The notes: generated from the sequence alone by a model not told the origin. A stretch of DNA of 64,000 nucleotides from Flagellimonas marinaquae (GCF_023716465.1 NZ_CP092415.1:461001-525000); one strand, 5' to 3'. Positions 27,994 to 37,051 are shown, counted from the stretch's first letter. Numbers and translations: made by a program.

Positions 27994-29088
27994 ATGACCG
28001 TTAACGAAATAGCAAAAACGCTAGAGGAATTGGCCCCTTTGGCCCATGCAGAGGATTTTGACAATGTAGGTTTACTGGTGGGCAACCCCAAAATGAAGGT
28101 CAAGGGTATTTTGGTCACCTTGGACACTTTGGAGAATGTGGTGGACGAAGCCATTGCCAAAAATTGTAATTTGATCGTAAGCTTTCATCCCATTATATTT
28201 AAAGGTTTAAAAAAACTTACCGGAAGCAATTATGTTGAACGAGTGGTGCTCAAGGCCATTGCCAACAACATTGCCATTTACAGCATGCATACGGCACTGG
28301 ACAATAACAAAATGGGGGTCAATGCCAAAATCTGTGAGGTCCTAGGCATTAAAAATCCAAAAATCCTGATTCCAAAAGCCAAGAGTATTAAAAAACTGAC
28401 CACATACGCTCCCTTGGCAGACGCAGAAAAAATAAAAACATCCCTTTTTGAGGCAGGGGCCGGCGAAATAGGCAAATACAGCAATTGCAGTTATAGCCTG
28501 GAAGGTATCGGGAGTTTTAAAGCAGAGAGCGGGGCCGACCCATCTGTAGGAAAAGTTGGGGAAGTCCATTTTGAAAAAGAGACGCAAATCAATGTTATCT
28601 ATTCCTTTGAAAAAGAAAGTGCTATTTTAAAAGCGCTCTTTTCATCCCATCCATACGAGGAAGTGGCCTATGAGATTATCACCCTCGAAAACACCAATCA
28701 AGATCTTGGAATGGGCATGATCGGCACATTGGAGACAGAACTAACGGAAAAAGCGTTTCTGCTAATGGTCAAGGAGCGGATGAACGCATCGGTCGTCCGC
28801 CATTCCGAACTCTTGGGAAAAAAGGTAAACAAAGTCGCTATTTTGGGCGGTAGTGGTGCATTTGCCATAGAAGCTGCCAGTAAATCCGGTGCAGATATCT
28901 ATGTAACTGCCGATCTAAAATACCACGATTTTTACCGTGCAGAAAACCAAATGGTGGTCGCCGATATTGGGCACTTTGAAACTGAGCAGTTTACAAAAGA
29001 TTTATTGGTTGATTATCTTACGAAAAAAATTCCTAATTTTGCAGTCTCTTTATCGGAGAGTATAACGAATCCCATCAAGTATTTATAA
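27994..29088 (+). CDS. Nif3-like dinuclear metal centre hexameric protein
   Basis: 364 residues, the long form with an inserted domain. Metal-binding residues of the family are visible: AHAEDFDNVGLLVG, SFHPIIFKG, MHTALDN and, near the C-terminus, ADIGHFETEQ. The middle insert (residues ~125-235) with SHPYEEVAYEII is the PII/CutA-like insertion. GTP cyclohydrolase I type 2 activity has been suggested for the family, but function is not settled. The gene ends 5 bp before the zinc-ribbon family gene, consistent with a two-gene operon. Confidence 0.92.
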   Translation: MTVNEIAKTLEELAPLAHAEDFDNVGLLVGNPKMKVKGILVTLDTLENVVDEAIAKNCNLIVSFHPIIFKGLKKLTGSNYVERVVLKAIANNIAIYSMHTALDNNKMGVNAKICEVLGIKNPKILIPKAKSIKKLTTYAPLADAEKIKTSLFEAGAGEIGKYSNCSYSLEGIGSFKAESGADPSVGKVGEVHFEKETQINVIYSFEKESAILKALFSSHPYEEVAYEIITLENTNQDLGMGMIGTLETELTEKAFLLMVKERMNASVVRHSELLGKKVNKVAILGGSGAFAIEAASKSGADIYVTADLKYHDFYRAENQMVVADIGHFETEQFTKDLLVDYLTKKIPNFAVSLSESITNPIKYL

Positions 29089-29093
29089 AATAT

Positions 29094-29873
29094 ATGGCGA
29101 ACAAGAAAGAAAACACTGTGGAGGAAAAGTTGAGAGCACTATACGATCTACAGCTTATTGATTCCAGAGTGGATGAAATCCGCAACGTTAGAGGCGAATT
29201 GCCTTTGGAAGTACAAGACTTGGAAGACGAAGTTCTTGGTCTTAAAACCAGAATGGACAAATTAAAAACGGATGTTGAGACCATCAACTTTGAGATTACT
29301 GCCAAAAAGAATCTTATTGAAGAGTCCAAGTCGCTGATCAAAAAATATAGCGAGCAACAAAAAAACGTGAGGAACAGCCGTGAATTTAATTCCCTGAGCA
29401 AGGAAGTGGAGTTCCAAGAATTGGAGATTCAATTGGCCGAAAAGAACATTAAGGAGTTCAAAGCGCAAATTGAACAGAAAAAGGAAGTAATTTCCCAGAC
29501 CAAAGAAAAATTGTCCGAGCGCGAAAGCCATTTAAAACACAAAAAAGGCGAATTGGATGCTATTCTTGCAGAAACCGAAAAAGAGGAAAAAGCGCTTTTG
29601 AAAAAATCTGAAGAGTACGAAGAGCAGATTGAAGAGCGTTTGGTGAAGGCCTACAAAAGAATCCGTCACAATGTAAAAAACGGTTTGGCCGTGGTTCCTG
29701 TAGAGCGAGGTGCTTCAGGTGGTTCCTTTTTCACGATTCCTCCACAGGTTCAGGTAGAGATAGCTTCGCGCAAAAAAATTATTACAGACGAGCACAGTGG
29801 TAGGATTTTGGTAGATCCGCTACTGGCCGAAGAAGAACAAGAAAGAATGGAAAAGCTTTTCGCAAAGCTTTAA
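29094..29873 (+). CDS. CT398-like coiled-coil protein with a degenerate C4 zinc ribbon
   Basis: 259 residues. Residues ~10-185 are a long antiparallel coiled coil rich in Glu and Lys, as in the CT398/zinc-ribbon family. The C-terminal region VERGASGGSFFTIPP and TDEHSGRILVDP aligns with the family pattern GACGGCF...IPP and CExCGRIL, but the four zinc-ligand cysteines are replaced by Ser208, Ser211, Asp232 and Ser235. The protein contains no cysteine at all. The rest of the domain is well kept, so it is a functional gene that does not bind zinc through cysteines. It shares an operon with the Nif3-like gene and ends in a strong terminator. Confidence 0.9.
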   Translation: MANKKENTVEEKLRALYDLQLIDSRVDEIRNVRGELPLEVQDLEDEVLGLKTRMDKLKTDVETINFEITAKKNLIEESKSLIKKYSEQQKNVRNSREFNSLSKEVEFQELEIQLAEKNIKEFKAQIEQKKEVISQTKEKLSERESHLKHKKGELDAILAETEKEEKALLKKSEEYEEQIEERLVKAYKRIRHNVKNGLAVVPVERGASGGSFFTIPPQVQVEIASRKKIITDEHSGRILVDPLLAEEEQERMEKLFAKL

Positions 29874-29901
29874 TCCTAAAACTTGAACTAAAATATAGAA
29901 G

Positions 29902-29926
29902 CCACCTTAAAAGGTGGTTTTTTTTT
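29902..29926 (+). terminator. Intrinsic terminator after the zinc-ribbon family gene
   Basis: CCACCT (29902-29907) pairs with AGGTGG (29912-29917), followed by nine T (29918-29926). Confidence 0.82.
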
Positions 29927-30111
29927 ATGTAGTTAATCAAAATAAAAAAGCGATGAGCAAATCCCGACCCAGTAGATAGCTGAGTATTGCTTTTACCCTT
30001 TTCAGAAACCAAATTGGTTTTTCGGAAGAGTTCAAGGTATTCGCGAAATTAATATCCGACTAAATAATAGGCTTCTTGATTTCGGGGGAAAAGACCATTG
30101 ACCTGACTTGC

Positions 30112-31452
30112 CTATAACAACTCCAGAATCATTTCTTCAACTTCCTTGGAATCCCACTTTTCTTCAATATTCGGTATTTGCATCACTTGTTTCATAATAG
30201 CTTCCTGCATATCCCCAATAGCAAGAGCTTCGGCGTAGGGCCTGTCCGAAAATGTGACCCGACTGTAAACAGGAATCCATTTCTCCGGATGTAGGGCCGC
30301 AAAATGCTTTTCAATTTTTTTCTGTAGCAAAAACTTAGGGTCTGCCGTTTTACGGCTCATTTCCACAAAATTTCGATAGCTCAACTCAGCAATGGCATCT
30401 GCATTGGGCTTACGTTCCTTTTGGTACTCGGAAAAAATAGCGTCCCAATCGTCCCCATATTTCTTCATGAGTTTGTTAAGGATAAATATATCCTCAAAAC
30501 CGGCATTCATGCCCTGACCATAAAAGGGCACAATGGCGTGTGCCGAATCACCGACCAGAGCAACTTTGTTCCAATAGGTCCAAGGATAACATTTCATGGT
30601 CACCATGGCGCTGGTTGGGTTTTGAAAAAAATCTTTGGTCAAATTCTCGATTTCCTTGCGTACGTTGGGAAAATACTCCTTAAAAAATGCCTTCGCCGCA
30701 TCCACAGTGGTTAAACTTTCAAAAGACACCTTCCCTTCAAACGGTAAAAACAGGGTACAGGTAAAACTACCATCAATATTGGGCATGGCAATGAGCATAA
30801 ACTCACCTCGCGGCCATATATGAAAAGAGTTTTTATCCAGCTTATGGGTTCCATCCTCGTTGGCTGGTATGGTAAGTTCCTTATACCCTACATCGATAAA
30901 ATCTTGTGAATAATCAAACCTACTCCTACGTTGCATTTTGTGGCGCACTCTGGAAAACGCACCATCGCAACCAAAAATGATATCGAACTGATATTCCGTC
31001 CACTTTCCTTTTTCGGTTTCCCCCGTATAAATTTTAGCTTCGGGCAGGTTAACGTCCCACACTTTTTCGTCGAACCTGAACACCGTTCCTGCTTCTTCGG
31101 CCAAATCGATCATCCGTTTGTTCAAAATACCGCGAGAAATGGACCAGATGGCCTCCCCTTCCTTCCCATATTTTTGAAAATATACGGGCTTATCGTTAAC
31201 GTGCATGGCCCTTTTATCCAACGGAATGGCTATATCCTTGATCTTTTCACCAATACCTACTGCATTAAGGGAGCGCCAACCCCTATTGCTCATGGCCAAA
31301 TTAATGGACCTGCCAGAAAACTTGATTGTCCTAATATCCGGCCTTCTATCAAAAACTGTGACCTTGTGTCCAATTTTTCGGAGATAAATCGCTAACAAAG
31401 AGCCCACCAATCCGGAACCGATGATGGCTATATTTTTTGGAGTCTGTACCAT
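30112..31452 (-). CDS. kmo: Kynurenine 3-monooxygenase
   Basis: 446 residues from the ATG at 31452 (MVQTPKNIAIIGSG); an ATG six codons upstream is less likely. FAD-binding GSGLVGSLLAIYLR at the N-terminus, the second FAD motif GDSAHAIVPFYGQGMNAGFED, and RSINLAMSNRG match KMO. It hydroxylates kynurenine to 3-hydroxykynurenine. Many bacteria use this in de novo NAD synthesis from tryptophan. The partner kynureninase gene lies 10 kb away in this window; no tryptophan dioxygenase or 3-hydroxyanthranilate dioxygenase gene is present here. Confidence 0.94.
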   Translation of the reverse strand: MVQTPKNIAIIGSGLVGSLLAIYLRKIGHKVTVFDRRPDIRTIKFSGRSINLAMSNRGWRSLNAVGIGEKIKDIAIPLDKRAMHVNDKPVYFQKYGKEGEAIWSISRGILNKRMIDLAEEAGTVFRFDEKVWDVNLPEAKIYTGETEKGKWTEYQFDIIFGCDGAFSRVRHKMQRRSRFDYSQDFIDVGYKELTIPANEDGTHKLDKNSFHIWPRGEFMLIAMPNIDGSFTCTLFLPFEGKVSFESLTTVDAAKAFFKEYFPNVRKEIENLTKDFFQNPTSAMVTMKCYPWTYWNKVALVGDSAHAIVPFYGQGMNAGFEDIFILNKLMKKYGDDWDAIFSEYQKERKPNADAIAELSYRNFVEMSRKTADPKFLLQKKIEKHFAALHPEKWIPVYSRVTFSDRPYAEALAIGDMQEAIMKQVMQIPNIEEKWDSKEVEEMILELL

Positions 31453-31558
31453 AAATGCCCACTGGGCCAAATTCTAATTAAATAGTAAAAATAAGCATTT
31501 TGGCCTTGAACAGTTCCAAATAATGGTTTCCCTTCCATTTTCAATTATTTTTGTTTAA

Positions 31559-31566
31559 TAATTTTG
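31559..31566 (+). promoter_or_regulatory. Candidate -7 box (TAATTTTG) before the photolyase operon
   Basis: Perfect TAnnTTTG match 27 bp before the TTG start of the DUF2256-like gene, in the kmo divergent gap. Confidence 0.45.
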
Positions 31567-31593
31567 TATTTTTATTAAACATTATTGATTGGG

Positions 31594-31743
31594 TTGGCAC
31601 ATCTTAAAACATATTTACCTCTAAAACATTGCCCGGTTTGCCAAAGACCTTTTGCTTGGCGAAAAAAATGGGCGAAAGATTGGGAAAACGTAATTTATTG
31701 CAGCGCACACTGCAGAAAAAACAAGAACAAACATGACAACTAG
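31594..31743 (+). CDS. DUF2256-like small zinc-finger protein
   Basis: 49 residues with a TTG start. Reading the frame directly gives four cysteines: [18 protein letters not shown] and [12 protein letters not shown], i.e. C13-x2-C16-x19-C36-x3-C40. The CPVCxRPFxWRKKW core is the DUF2256 signature as I recall it. A treble-clef-like zinc site is likely. The stop lies 11 bp inside the next gene, so the coding region overlaps the CRY-DASH start and translation is probably coupled. DUF2256 genes are often seen beside cryptochrome/photolyase genes (recollection), which fits here. Confidence 0.82.
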   Translation: MAHLKTYLPLKHCPVCQRPFAWRKKWAKDWENVIYCSAHCRKNKNKHDN

Positions 31744-33031
31744 CCTAATTTGGTTTGGAAATAATTTACGGGTACACGACAACGAAGCTTTGCATCTGGC
31801 CGCCAAGGCCAATAGGTTAATAGCCCTGTATTGTTTTGACCCTAGGCAATTCGAAACGGATAAATTTGGATTCAAGAAAACGGAACGCTTCAGGGCAAAA
31901 TTTCTATTGGAAACGGTTCAACAGCTTCATGAAAATTTAAAAGCACTCAATATCACTCTTTATGTTTACCAAGAAAAGCCAGAGGATGTTATACCTGATT
32001 TGGTGAGGCAATTTATTATAGATGCCGTTTTTGTACAGAACGAATGGACCTCTGAAGAGAAACAAACCGTACAAAATGTTCAAAATCTATTACCCAAAGG
32101 GACTGTTTTGCATAAGACCTTCGACCAATTCCTATTTCATCCCGATGACATTCCCTTTGCCTCCCCTGCACAAATCCCTTCAATATTCACACTTTTTCGA
32201 AAAAAATGCGAAAAATATTCCTCGGTGAGACAATGTTTTACTTTGCCCAAAGTATTTCCCATAGAAAATCAAGTAGACCCCAACACTAAAGTCCCAACAT
32301 TGGAAAGTCTTGGGTTCTTAGATTTTAAAACAGATTACAGGTCCGCCTTTCCGTACAAAGGTGGCGAGGAAAATGCCCGAATGCGCATACAACATTACTT
32401 TTGGGACACCAAAAAACTGGCCTACTATAAAAAAACGAGAAACGGACTTACCGGCACCGATTACAGCTCCAAACTCTCACCCTGGTTGGCCAATGGAAGT
32501 ATTTCCGCTCGAACCATCTATTGGGAAATAAGACGATTTGAAAAGGAAATAAAAAAGAATCAGGATACGTATTGGTTGGTTTTTGAGCTGATTTGGCGTG
32601 ATTACTTCAAATACATTTCGTTAAAACACGGAAATGATATTTTTAAATTGGAAGGCATTCTTCACAAAAAATATGACTGGCACACAATACAAGATGTCAA
32701 AATGGCATGGATCAACGGGGAAACCAATGATGATTTTGTAAACGCCAATATGATCGAACTAAAACAAACCGGATGGATGAGCAACCGTGGCAGACAGAAC
32801 GTGGCCAGTTTTTGGTCCAAACACCTACAACAAGATTGGCGAATAGGGGCCGCCTATTTTGAATCGATGCTCATAGACTACGACGTACACAGCAATTGGG
32901 GCAACTGGATGTACAACAGTGGTGTGGGCAACGACCCGCGAAACAGAACTTTTAACACAAAACGGCAGGCGGATATGTACGATCCCAATAAAAAATTCCG
33001 ATCGCTTTGGCTACAACCCACTCTTTTTTAA
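31733..33031 (+). CDS. Cryptochrome DASH family photolyase
   Basis: 432 residues. N-terminal photolyase domain ([20 protein letters not shown]), then the FAD-binding domain. The block [32 protein letters not shown] and [17 protein letters not shown] is characteristic of CRY-DASH, including the residues around FAD. CRY-DASH proteins repair cyclobutane dimers in single-stranded DNA and may act as blue-light sensors. Second gene of a light-repair operon; the FeS photolyase starts 3 bp after its stop. Confidence 0.94.
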   Translation: MTTSLIWFGNNLRVHDNEALHLAAKANRLIALYCFDPRQFETDKFGFKKTERFRAKFLLETVQQLHENLKALNITLYVYQEKPEDVIPDLVRQFIIDAVFVQNEWTSEEKQTVQNVQNLLPKGTVLHKTFDQFLFHPDDIPFASPAQIPSIFTLFRKKCEKYSSVRQCFTLPKVFPIENQVDPNTKVPTLESLGFLDFKTDYRSAFPYKGGEENARMRIQHYFWDTKKLAYYKKTRNGLTGTDYSSKLSPWLANGSISARTIYWEIRRFEKEIKKNQDTYWLVFELIWRDYFKYISLKHGNDIFKLEGILHKKYDWHTIQDVKMAWINGETNDDFVNANMIELKQTGWMSNRGRQNVASFWSKHLQQDWRIGAAYFESMLIDYDVHSNWGNWMYNSGVGNDPRNRTFNTKRQADMYDPNKKFRSLWLQPTLF

Positions 33032-33034
33032 CCG

Positions 33035-34567
33035 ATGAAAACACTTCGACTAATCCTTGGTGACCAATTGAACCTATCACACAGCTGGTTCGATAAAGTG
33101 ACCGACGACCATACATACCTAATGGCCGAAATGCGCCAAGAAACCGATTATGTAAAGCACCATATTCAAAAAGTGGTCGGCTTTTTTCGTTCCATGAGGA
33201 ATTTTTCAAACACTTTAAAAGAGGAGGGGCACCATGTCATCTATTATAGGATAGGTGATGAGAAAAATCCTCAAAACTTGCCCGAGCTCATCAAAAAAGC
33301 CATTTCGGAACACCAAATTGAAAAGTTCGAATACCAATTGCCCGATGAATACCGATTGGACCAGCAGCTCAAGGAAATCGTAAAATCCATTACCATTAGT
33401 TCGGAGGTTTTTGACACCGAACATTTTTACACCAAAAGAAATGATCTGGAAAATCACTTTAAAGGAAAAAAACAATTGTTGATGGAGAGTTTCTACCGCA
33501 TGATGCGAAGGAAACATAACATTTTGATGATCAATGATCAGCCCGAAGGCGGTAAATGGAACTTTGACCAAAGTAACCGTAAAAAATGGGACGGATCGCC
33601 AAAAATTCCCAAAGAACTATCTTTTGATACCGACGTTACCGAACTGTTGGAAGAAATTAAAAATGCGGATATAAAAACCTTCGGAAACATTGACGCCAAA
33701 AATTTTCACTGGCCAACATCGCACGAGGAATGTAAAAAGTTATTGACGTTTTTCTGTTCCAATCTGTTGAAATATTTTGGTGATTATCAAGATGCATTGC
33801 ATACTCAGGAAAAATACCTGTTCCATTCGCGCCTTTCCTTTGGCATGAACAGCAAAATGCTGTCACCCCAAGAAGTAATCCATACCGTATTGGACCATTA
33901 CCATGCGCATAAAGATGACATCCATATCTCGCAAGTGGAAGGTTTTATCCGTCAGATACTAGGTTGGCGGGAATACATGCGGGGGGTATATTGGAAGGAA
34001 ATGCCGGGATATGCCAAAGTGAACAAATTGGAGAACCGCAACCCGCTCCCGGATTTCTTTTGGACGGGCAAAACCAAAATGAACTGTTTGCACAAGGCCA
34101 TTACCCAAAGTTTAGACGATGCGTATGCCCATCATATTCAACGGCTCATGATCATTGGAAACTACGCCCTTCTCACTCAAATTGACCCCGATAAAGTGGA
34201 TGCTTGGTACCTTGGCGTATATATAGATGCGATCGAGTGGGTGGAAATTACCAATACCCGGGGCATGAGCCAATATGCCGATGGTGGCATTGTGGCGACC
34301 AAGCCTTATGTAAGCAGTGCCAATTATATTAATAAAATGGGCAACTATTGTAAGGAATGTAGTTATAGCCATACTAAAAAGTCGGGAGAAAAATCCTGTC
34401 CCTTCAATTCGCTTTACTGGAATTTTTTAGAAGATAAAAAAGCGTTTTTTAAGGACAATCAACGTATGAACATGATGTTGAGCTTATTGAAAAAGAAGAA
34501 TAAGGAAGAACTCAAGGATTTACAGGATAGGGCCAGGAAAATTATTGCAAATCCGGAGCTATTCTGA
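33035..34567 (+). CDS. Iron-sulfur photolyase/cryptochrome (PhrB/FeS-BCP-like, (6-4) photolyase class)
   Basis: 510 residues. N-terminal ILGDQLNLSHSWFD is typical of the FeS-BCP class. Four cysteines that would bind a [4Fe-4S] cluster sit at 351 (MNCLHKA), 439 and 442 (YCKECSYS) and 455 (KSCPFN), one residue off the positions reported for Agrobacterium PhrB (350, 438, 441, 454; from memory). Class members repair (6-4) photoproducts using FAD and a lumazine antenna. Together with CRY-DASH and the small zinc protein it makes a three-gene operon for light-dependent DNA repair. A terminator follows. Confidence 0.94.
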   Translation: MKTLRLILGDQLNLSHSWFDKVTDDHTYLMAEMRQETDYVKHHIQKVVGFFRSMRNFSNTLKEEGHHVIYYRIGDEKNPQNLPELIKKAISEHQIEKFEYQLPDEYRLDQQLKEIVKSITISSEVFDTEHFYTKRNDLENHFKGKKQLLMESFYRMMRRKHNILMINDQPEGGKWNFDQSNRKKWDGSPKIPKELSFDTDVTELLEEIKNADIKTFGNIDAKNFHWPTSHEECKKLLTFFCSNLLKYFGDYQDALHTQEKYLFHSRLSFGMNSKMLSPQEVIHTVLDHYHAHKDDIHISQVEGFIRQILGWREYMRGVYWKEMPGYAKVNKLENRNPLPDFFWTGKTKMNCLHKAITQSLDDAYAHHIQRLMIIGNYALLTQIDPDKVDAWYLGVYIDAIEWVEITNTRGMSQYADGGIVATKPYVSSANYINKMGNYCKECSYSHTKKSGEKSCPFNSLYWNFLEDKKAFFKDNQRMNMMLSLLKKKNKEELKDLQDRARKIIANPELF

Positions 34568-34646
34568 TTTTAACAAGTCTTTATGATCTATTGGCATTCT
34601 TGTTGCCGTATATATTTAAAATATTCCGCTTCGGCGCCTATATATA

Positions 34647-34680
34647 AAAAGTCCTTCACAATACGTTGCGAAGGACTTTT
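34647..34680. terminator. Bidirectional terminator between photolyase and clpP genes
   Basis: AAAAGTCCTTC (34647-34657) pairs with GAAGGACTTTT (34670-34680). It sits between convergent stops and has A/T tracts on both sides. Confidence 0.8.
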
Positions 34681-34701
34681 CACTTTATAGAAATCTTGGG
34701 T

Positions 34702-35250
34702 TTATTTCAATATATCATCTACGATGCCATACGCCACAGATTCTTCTGCACCCATCCAATAATCACGATCAAAATCCTTCATTACCTTGTCAAAAGACTG
34801 CCCACAGTTTTCCGCCAATATTTTGGCACCCAACTCCTTGGTCTTTATAATCTCTCTGGCCTGAATCTCGATATTCGATGCCTGCCCTCTTGCACCACCG
34901 CTAGGCTGATGGATCATTACGCGGGCATGGGGCTGAATAAATCTTCTGCCCTTTTCGCCTACGGATAATAGAATGGAGCCCATTGAGGCCGCCAATCCGG
35001 AACAAACGGTAGATACAGGGCTTTTGATCTGTTTAATGGTATCGTAAATGGCAAACCCGGAAGTTACGTAGCCTCCGGGGCTATTGATAATCAATTGAAT
35101 CTCATCATTGTTCAACATATCCAAATACAGTAGCCTATCGATTACATGTTTGGCAGAATCATCATCTACTTGTCCCCACAAAAACACTTTGCGGTCGTTT
35201 AATAACTTTTCTTGGATCAATTCCTGAACTTTTCCTTTTTTTGAACTCAT
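34702..35250 (-). CDS. clpP: ATP-dependent Clp protease proteolytic subunit
   Basis: 182 residues. Catalytic triad positions visible: serine in CSGLAASMGSIL, histidine in RVMIHQPSGG, aspartate in DRDYWMGAEE. The N-terminus is short (MSSKKGKVQELIQEKLL) without the propeptide of E. coli ClpP. It stands alone, not with clpX, and is likely a second ClpP-type paralogue as often found in Flavobacteriaceae (recollection). It has its own promoter box and ends at a shared terminator. Confidence 0.94.
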   Translation of the reverse strand: MSSKKGKVQELIQEKLLNDRKVFLWGQVDDDSAKHVIDRLLYLDMLNNDEIQLIINSPGGYVTSGFAIYDTIKQIKSPVSTVCSGLAASMGSILLSVGEKGRRFIQPHARVMIHQPSGGARGQASNIEIQAREIIKTKELGAKILAENCGQSFDKVMKDFDRDYWMGAEESVAYGIVDDILK

Positions 35251-35272
35251 TTTTTTACGTGTTGTAAGACTT

Positions 35273-35280
35273 CAAAAATA
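35273..35280 (-). promoter_or_regulatory. Candidate -7 box before clpP (reverse strand TATTTTTG)
   Basis: Perfect match to TAnnTTTG on the reverse strand, 22 bp before the clpP start. No -33 TTG at the usual spacing. Confidence 0.45.
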
Positions 35281-35327
35281 ATCAAATTCCAAGGAAGTTA
35301 CCGCACTTGTTTTATACAATGGACGGA

Positions 35328-36155
35328 TTAAGATTTTATCTGTACTTTTTGTGATACCACATCCTTGATCGGAATCACAAATTCTCCGGCTCGGGTCTCT
35401 AAAATAAGGCTATTGTTTTCGATGGCCTTGATGGTCCCTTCGTCGTCCCCGATCACAATTCTGTCTCCAACGGCATAGGTCTTTCTTGTATAGAAGGACC
35501 TCATGATATCTGCAATAATTTCTCGTGTTCCCAGACCTACGCCCAATGCAAATGCCAACAGAAACGCCCCCAATATCATGGTTATATTATTGGTTATGAT
35601 GGTGGTATCGACCCCTGCTTGGTTCAACGCCGTGATGGACATAAAAATGACGATAATGTAAAACAGCAGGTTACTTACCAAGTTGGAACCTCCCAACTCA
35701 AAGGATTCGAATAGTTTTTTTACCGTTTTTTTTACCAAACTGCCTATATAGAACCCTACCATTAAAAGTACCAATGCACTAAAAAACCTGGGCAGATAAT
35801 TGAGGAGGTTGCCGATTTCCTGGGATATGATCTGAAAATTTAAAATATCGGCGGCCAATATTAGGAAGACCAAGATCAGAAACCATTTGGCAAAGCCCAG
35901 TACAATTTTGGAAAGATCAATCTTAAAATCGCTCTTACCAGTTATCTCCATGTCGTTTATTTTCTCGTTGAGTGCATCTATTTTGGTAATCTTGAGTACC
36001 TTTTTTAATAGAAATGTCACAATTTTAATAGTCAACCATCCAATAATCAAAATTATGATCGCCCCAAATATTTTGGGAAAAGCAGTCGCTATTTCCCTTC
36101 CTATCGTAGAAAGAGACTCCGATGCTATTGCCTTCCAATTGTTTATTGTTTCCAT
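35328..36155 (-). CDS. Mechanosensitive ion channel family protein (MscS-like)
   Basis: 275 residues, the size of minimal MscS. Hydrophobic helices lie around residues 22-48, 78-100, 112-132 and 156-200; the third carries the pore-type glycine/alanine-rich face (ILGAFLLAFALGVGLGTREIIADI). The beta domain shows GDRIVIGDDEGTIKAIENNSLIL and the conserved VVSQKVQ end. MscS opens on membrane tension to release solutes during osmotic downshock. It is the last gene of a reverse operon starting with an ECF sigma factor and a 63-residue protein (28 bp upstream). Confidence 0.92.
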   Translation of the reverse strand: METINNWKAIASESLSTIGREIATAFPKIFGAIIILIIGWLTIKIVTFLLKKVLKITKIDALNEKINDMEITGKSDFKIDLSKIVLGFAKWFLILVFLILAADILNFQIISQEIGNLLNYLPRFFSALVLLMVGFYIGSLVKKTVKKLFESFELGGSNLVSNLLFYIIVIFMSITALNQAGVDTTIITNNITMILGAFLLAFALGVGLGTREIIADIMRSFYTRKTYAVGDRIVIGDDEGTIKAIENNSLILETRAGEFVIPIKDVVSQKVQIKS

Positions 36156-36183
36156 ATTTATAATTTTTATTGTGTCTGTTTAT

Positions 36184-36375
36184 TTATCGATTATCTCCCA
36201 AGGTTCTAAATAGTTTGCGCAAAGCATTTCCCAAGTTTATTGAAAACAATGAGGCCAAGTCCATAATCAATTTTGCCGCAGCTATATCGTTCATTACTTT
36301 TTTCTTCATTTCCGGAGGGGTCTCCTTTAAAGTTGCCTCCAGTTCTTTGAATGGATTTTTATGGTGCTTTGCCAT
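36184..36375 (-). CDS. Small protein between ECF sigma factor and MscS (unknown)
   Basis: 63 residues, no recognised domain. Its ATG follows the sigma factor TAG with no gap (36376-36378 then 36373-36375 on the reverse strand), and MscS begins 28 bp after its stop, so it is translated as part of this operon. The sequence is Lys/Glu-rich at the start (MAKHHKNPFKELEATLKETPPEMKKKVMN) with a moderately hydrophobic amphipathic middle (AAKLIMDLASLFSINLG) and a basic C-terminus. It could be membrane-associated or a partner of the sigma factor; that is speculation. Confidence 0.7.
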   Translation of the reverse strand: MAKHHKNPFKELEATLKETPPEMKKKVMNDIAAAKLIMDLASLFSINLGNALRKLFRTLGDNR

Positions 36376-37005
36376 CTATTCCAAAGTTTTATATATTTCC
36401 AACAATCTTTCCTTTGCCCGTTTTAACCGCATTTTTACTGCACTTTCCCCAATCTCCATTAAATCTACAAGTTCTTTTATGCTCGCCCCGTCCTGGTATT
36501 TCAGCAACAAAATGGACTTATCTTCCACTGCAATGAGTTCCATGGCTTTCTTGAGCTTGTCCGTTTTCATTTCGAACAAACTCTCATCGGAAACTTCTTG
36601 GGTCAGCTTATATTCGGAGTTTTCGACCTGTACGGAATTATCCTGTATTTTTCGTTGCTTATTACGGTTAACATAGTTCACACAAAAGTTATAGGTAAAG
36701 GAATAGAGCCAAGTAGAAAACTTCGATTTTCCTTTAAACGTTCGAAGTTTGATAAAAAGCTGGAGGAACACATCTTGCGTTAAATCCTCCGCCTCGTCCT
36801 CAGATTTTGCAAAACCGTAACATTTATTGTACACCATTTGCGCATAGCGGTCGTACAACTTACCAAAAAGCATGGTATCGTTGTCCGCTACGATCTGTTT
36901 CACTAATTTCTCATCGGAATAACGAGAATAAGGGTCTTTTGAATCCAAAAAAGCTTTATCGTGGTTATTTATAAGAATTAGAAACAGCTTTTTTAAAAAA
37001 GTCAC
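36376..37005 (-). CDS. ECF-type sigma-70 family RNA polymerase sigma factor
   Basis: 209 residues. Region 2: FGKLYDRYAQMVYNKCYGFAKS, DEAEDLTQDVFLQLFIKL, STWLYSFTYNFCVNYVNR. Region 4: DGASIKELVDLMEIGESAVKMRLKRAKERLL, a helix-turn-helix. No classical anti-sigma gene follows; instead a 63-residue protein and an MscS channel do. First gene of this reverse operon, with a possible -7 box at 37044-37051. Signal and regulon unknown; the MscS link suggests an envelope or osmotic stimulus (inference). Confidence 0.92.
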   Translation of the reverse strand: MTFLKKLFLILINNHDKAFLDSKDPYSRYSDEKLVKQIVADNDTMLFGKLYDRYAQMVYNKCYGFAKSEDEAEDLTQDVFLQLFIKLRTFKGKSKFSTWLYSFTYNFCVNYVNRNKQRKIQDNSVQVENSEYKLTQEVSDESLFEMKTDKLKKAMELIAVEDKSILLLKYQDGASIKELVDLMEIGESAVKMRLKRAKERLLEIYKTLE

Positions 37006-37043
37006 TCTGGAAACAGTTTTTTGGTTGATGTTCGGACAATGGT

Positions 37044-37051
37044 CAAAAATA
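37044..37051 (-). promoter_or_regulatory. Candidate -7 box (reverse TATTTTTG) for the sigma-MscS operon
   Basis: Perfect TAnnTTTG on the reverse strand, 38 bp before the sigma gene start. No -33 box. Confidence 0.35.

Noticed and set aside
29930-30111. Possible RNA gene between the zinc-ribbon family gene and kmo
   Set aside because: After the terminator only weak short inverted repeats are seen; nothing supports an RNA gene.
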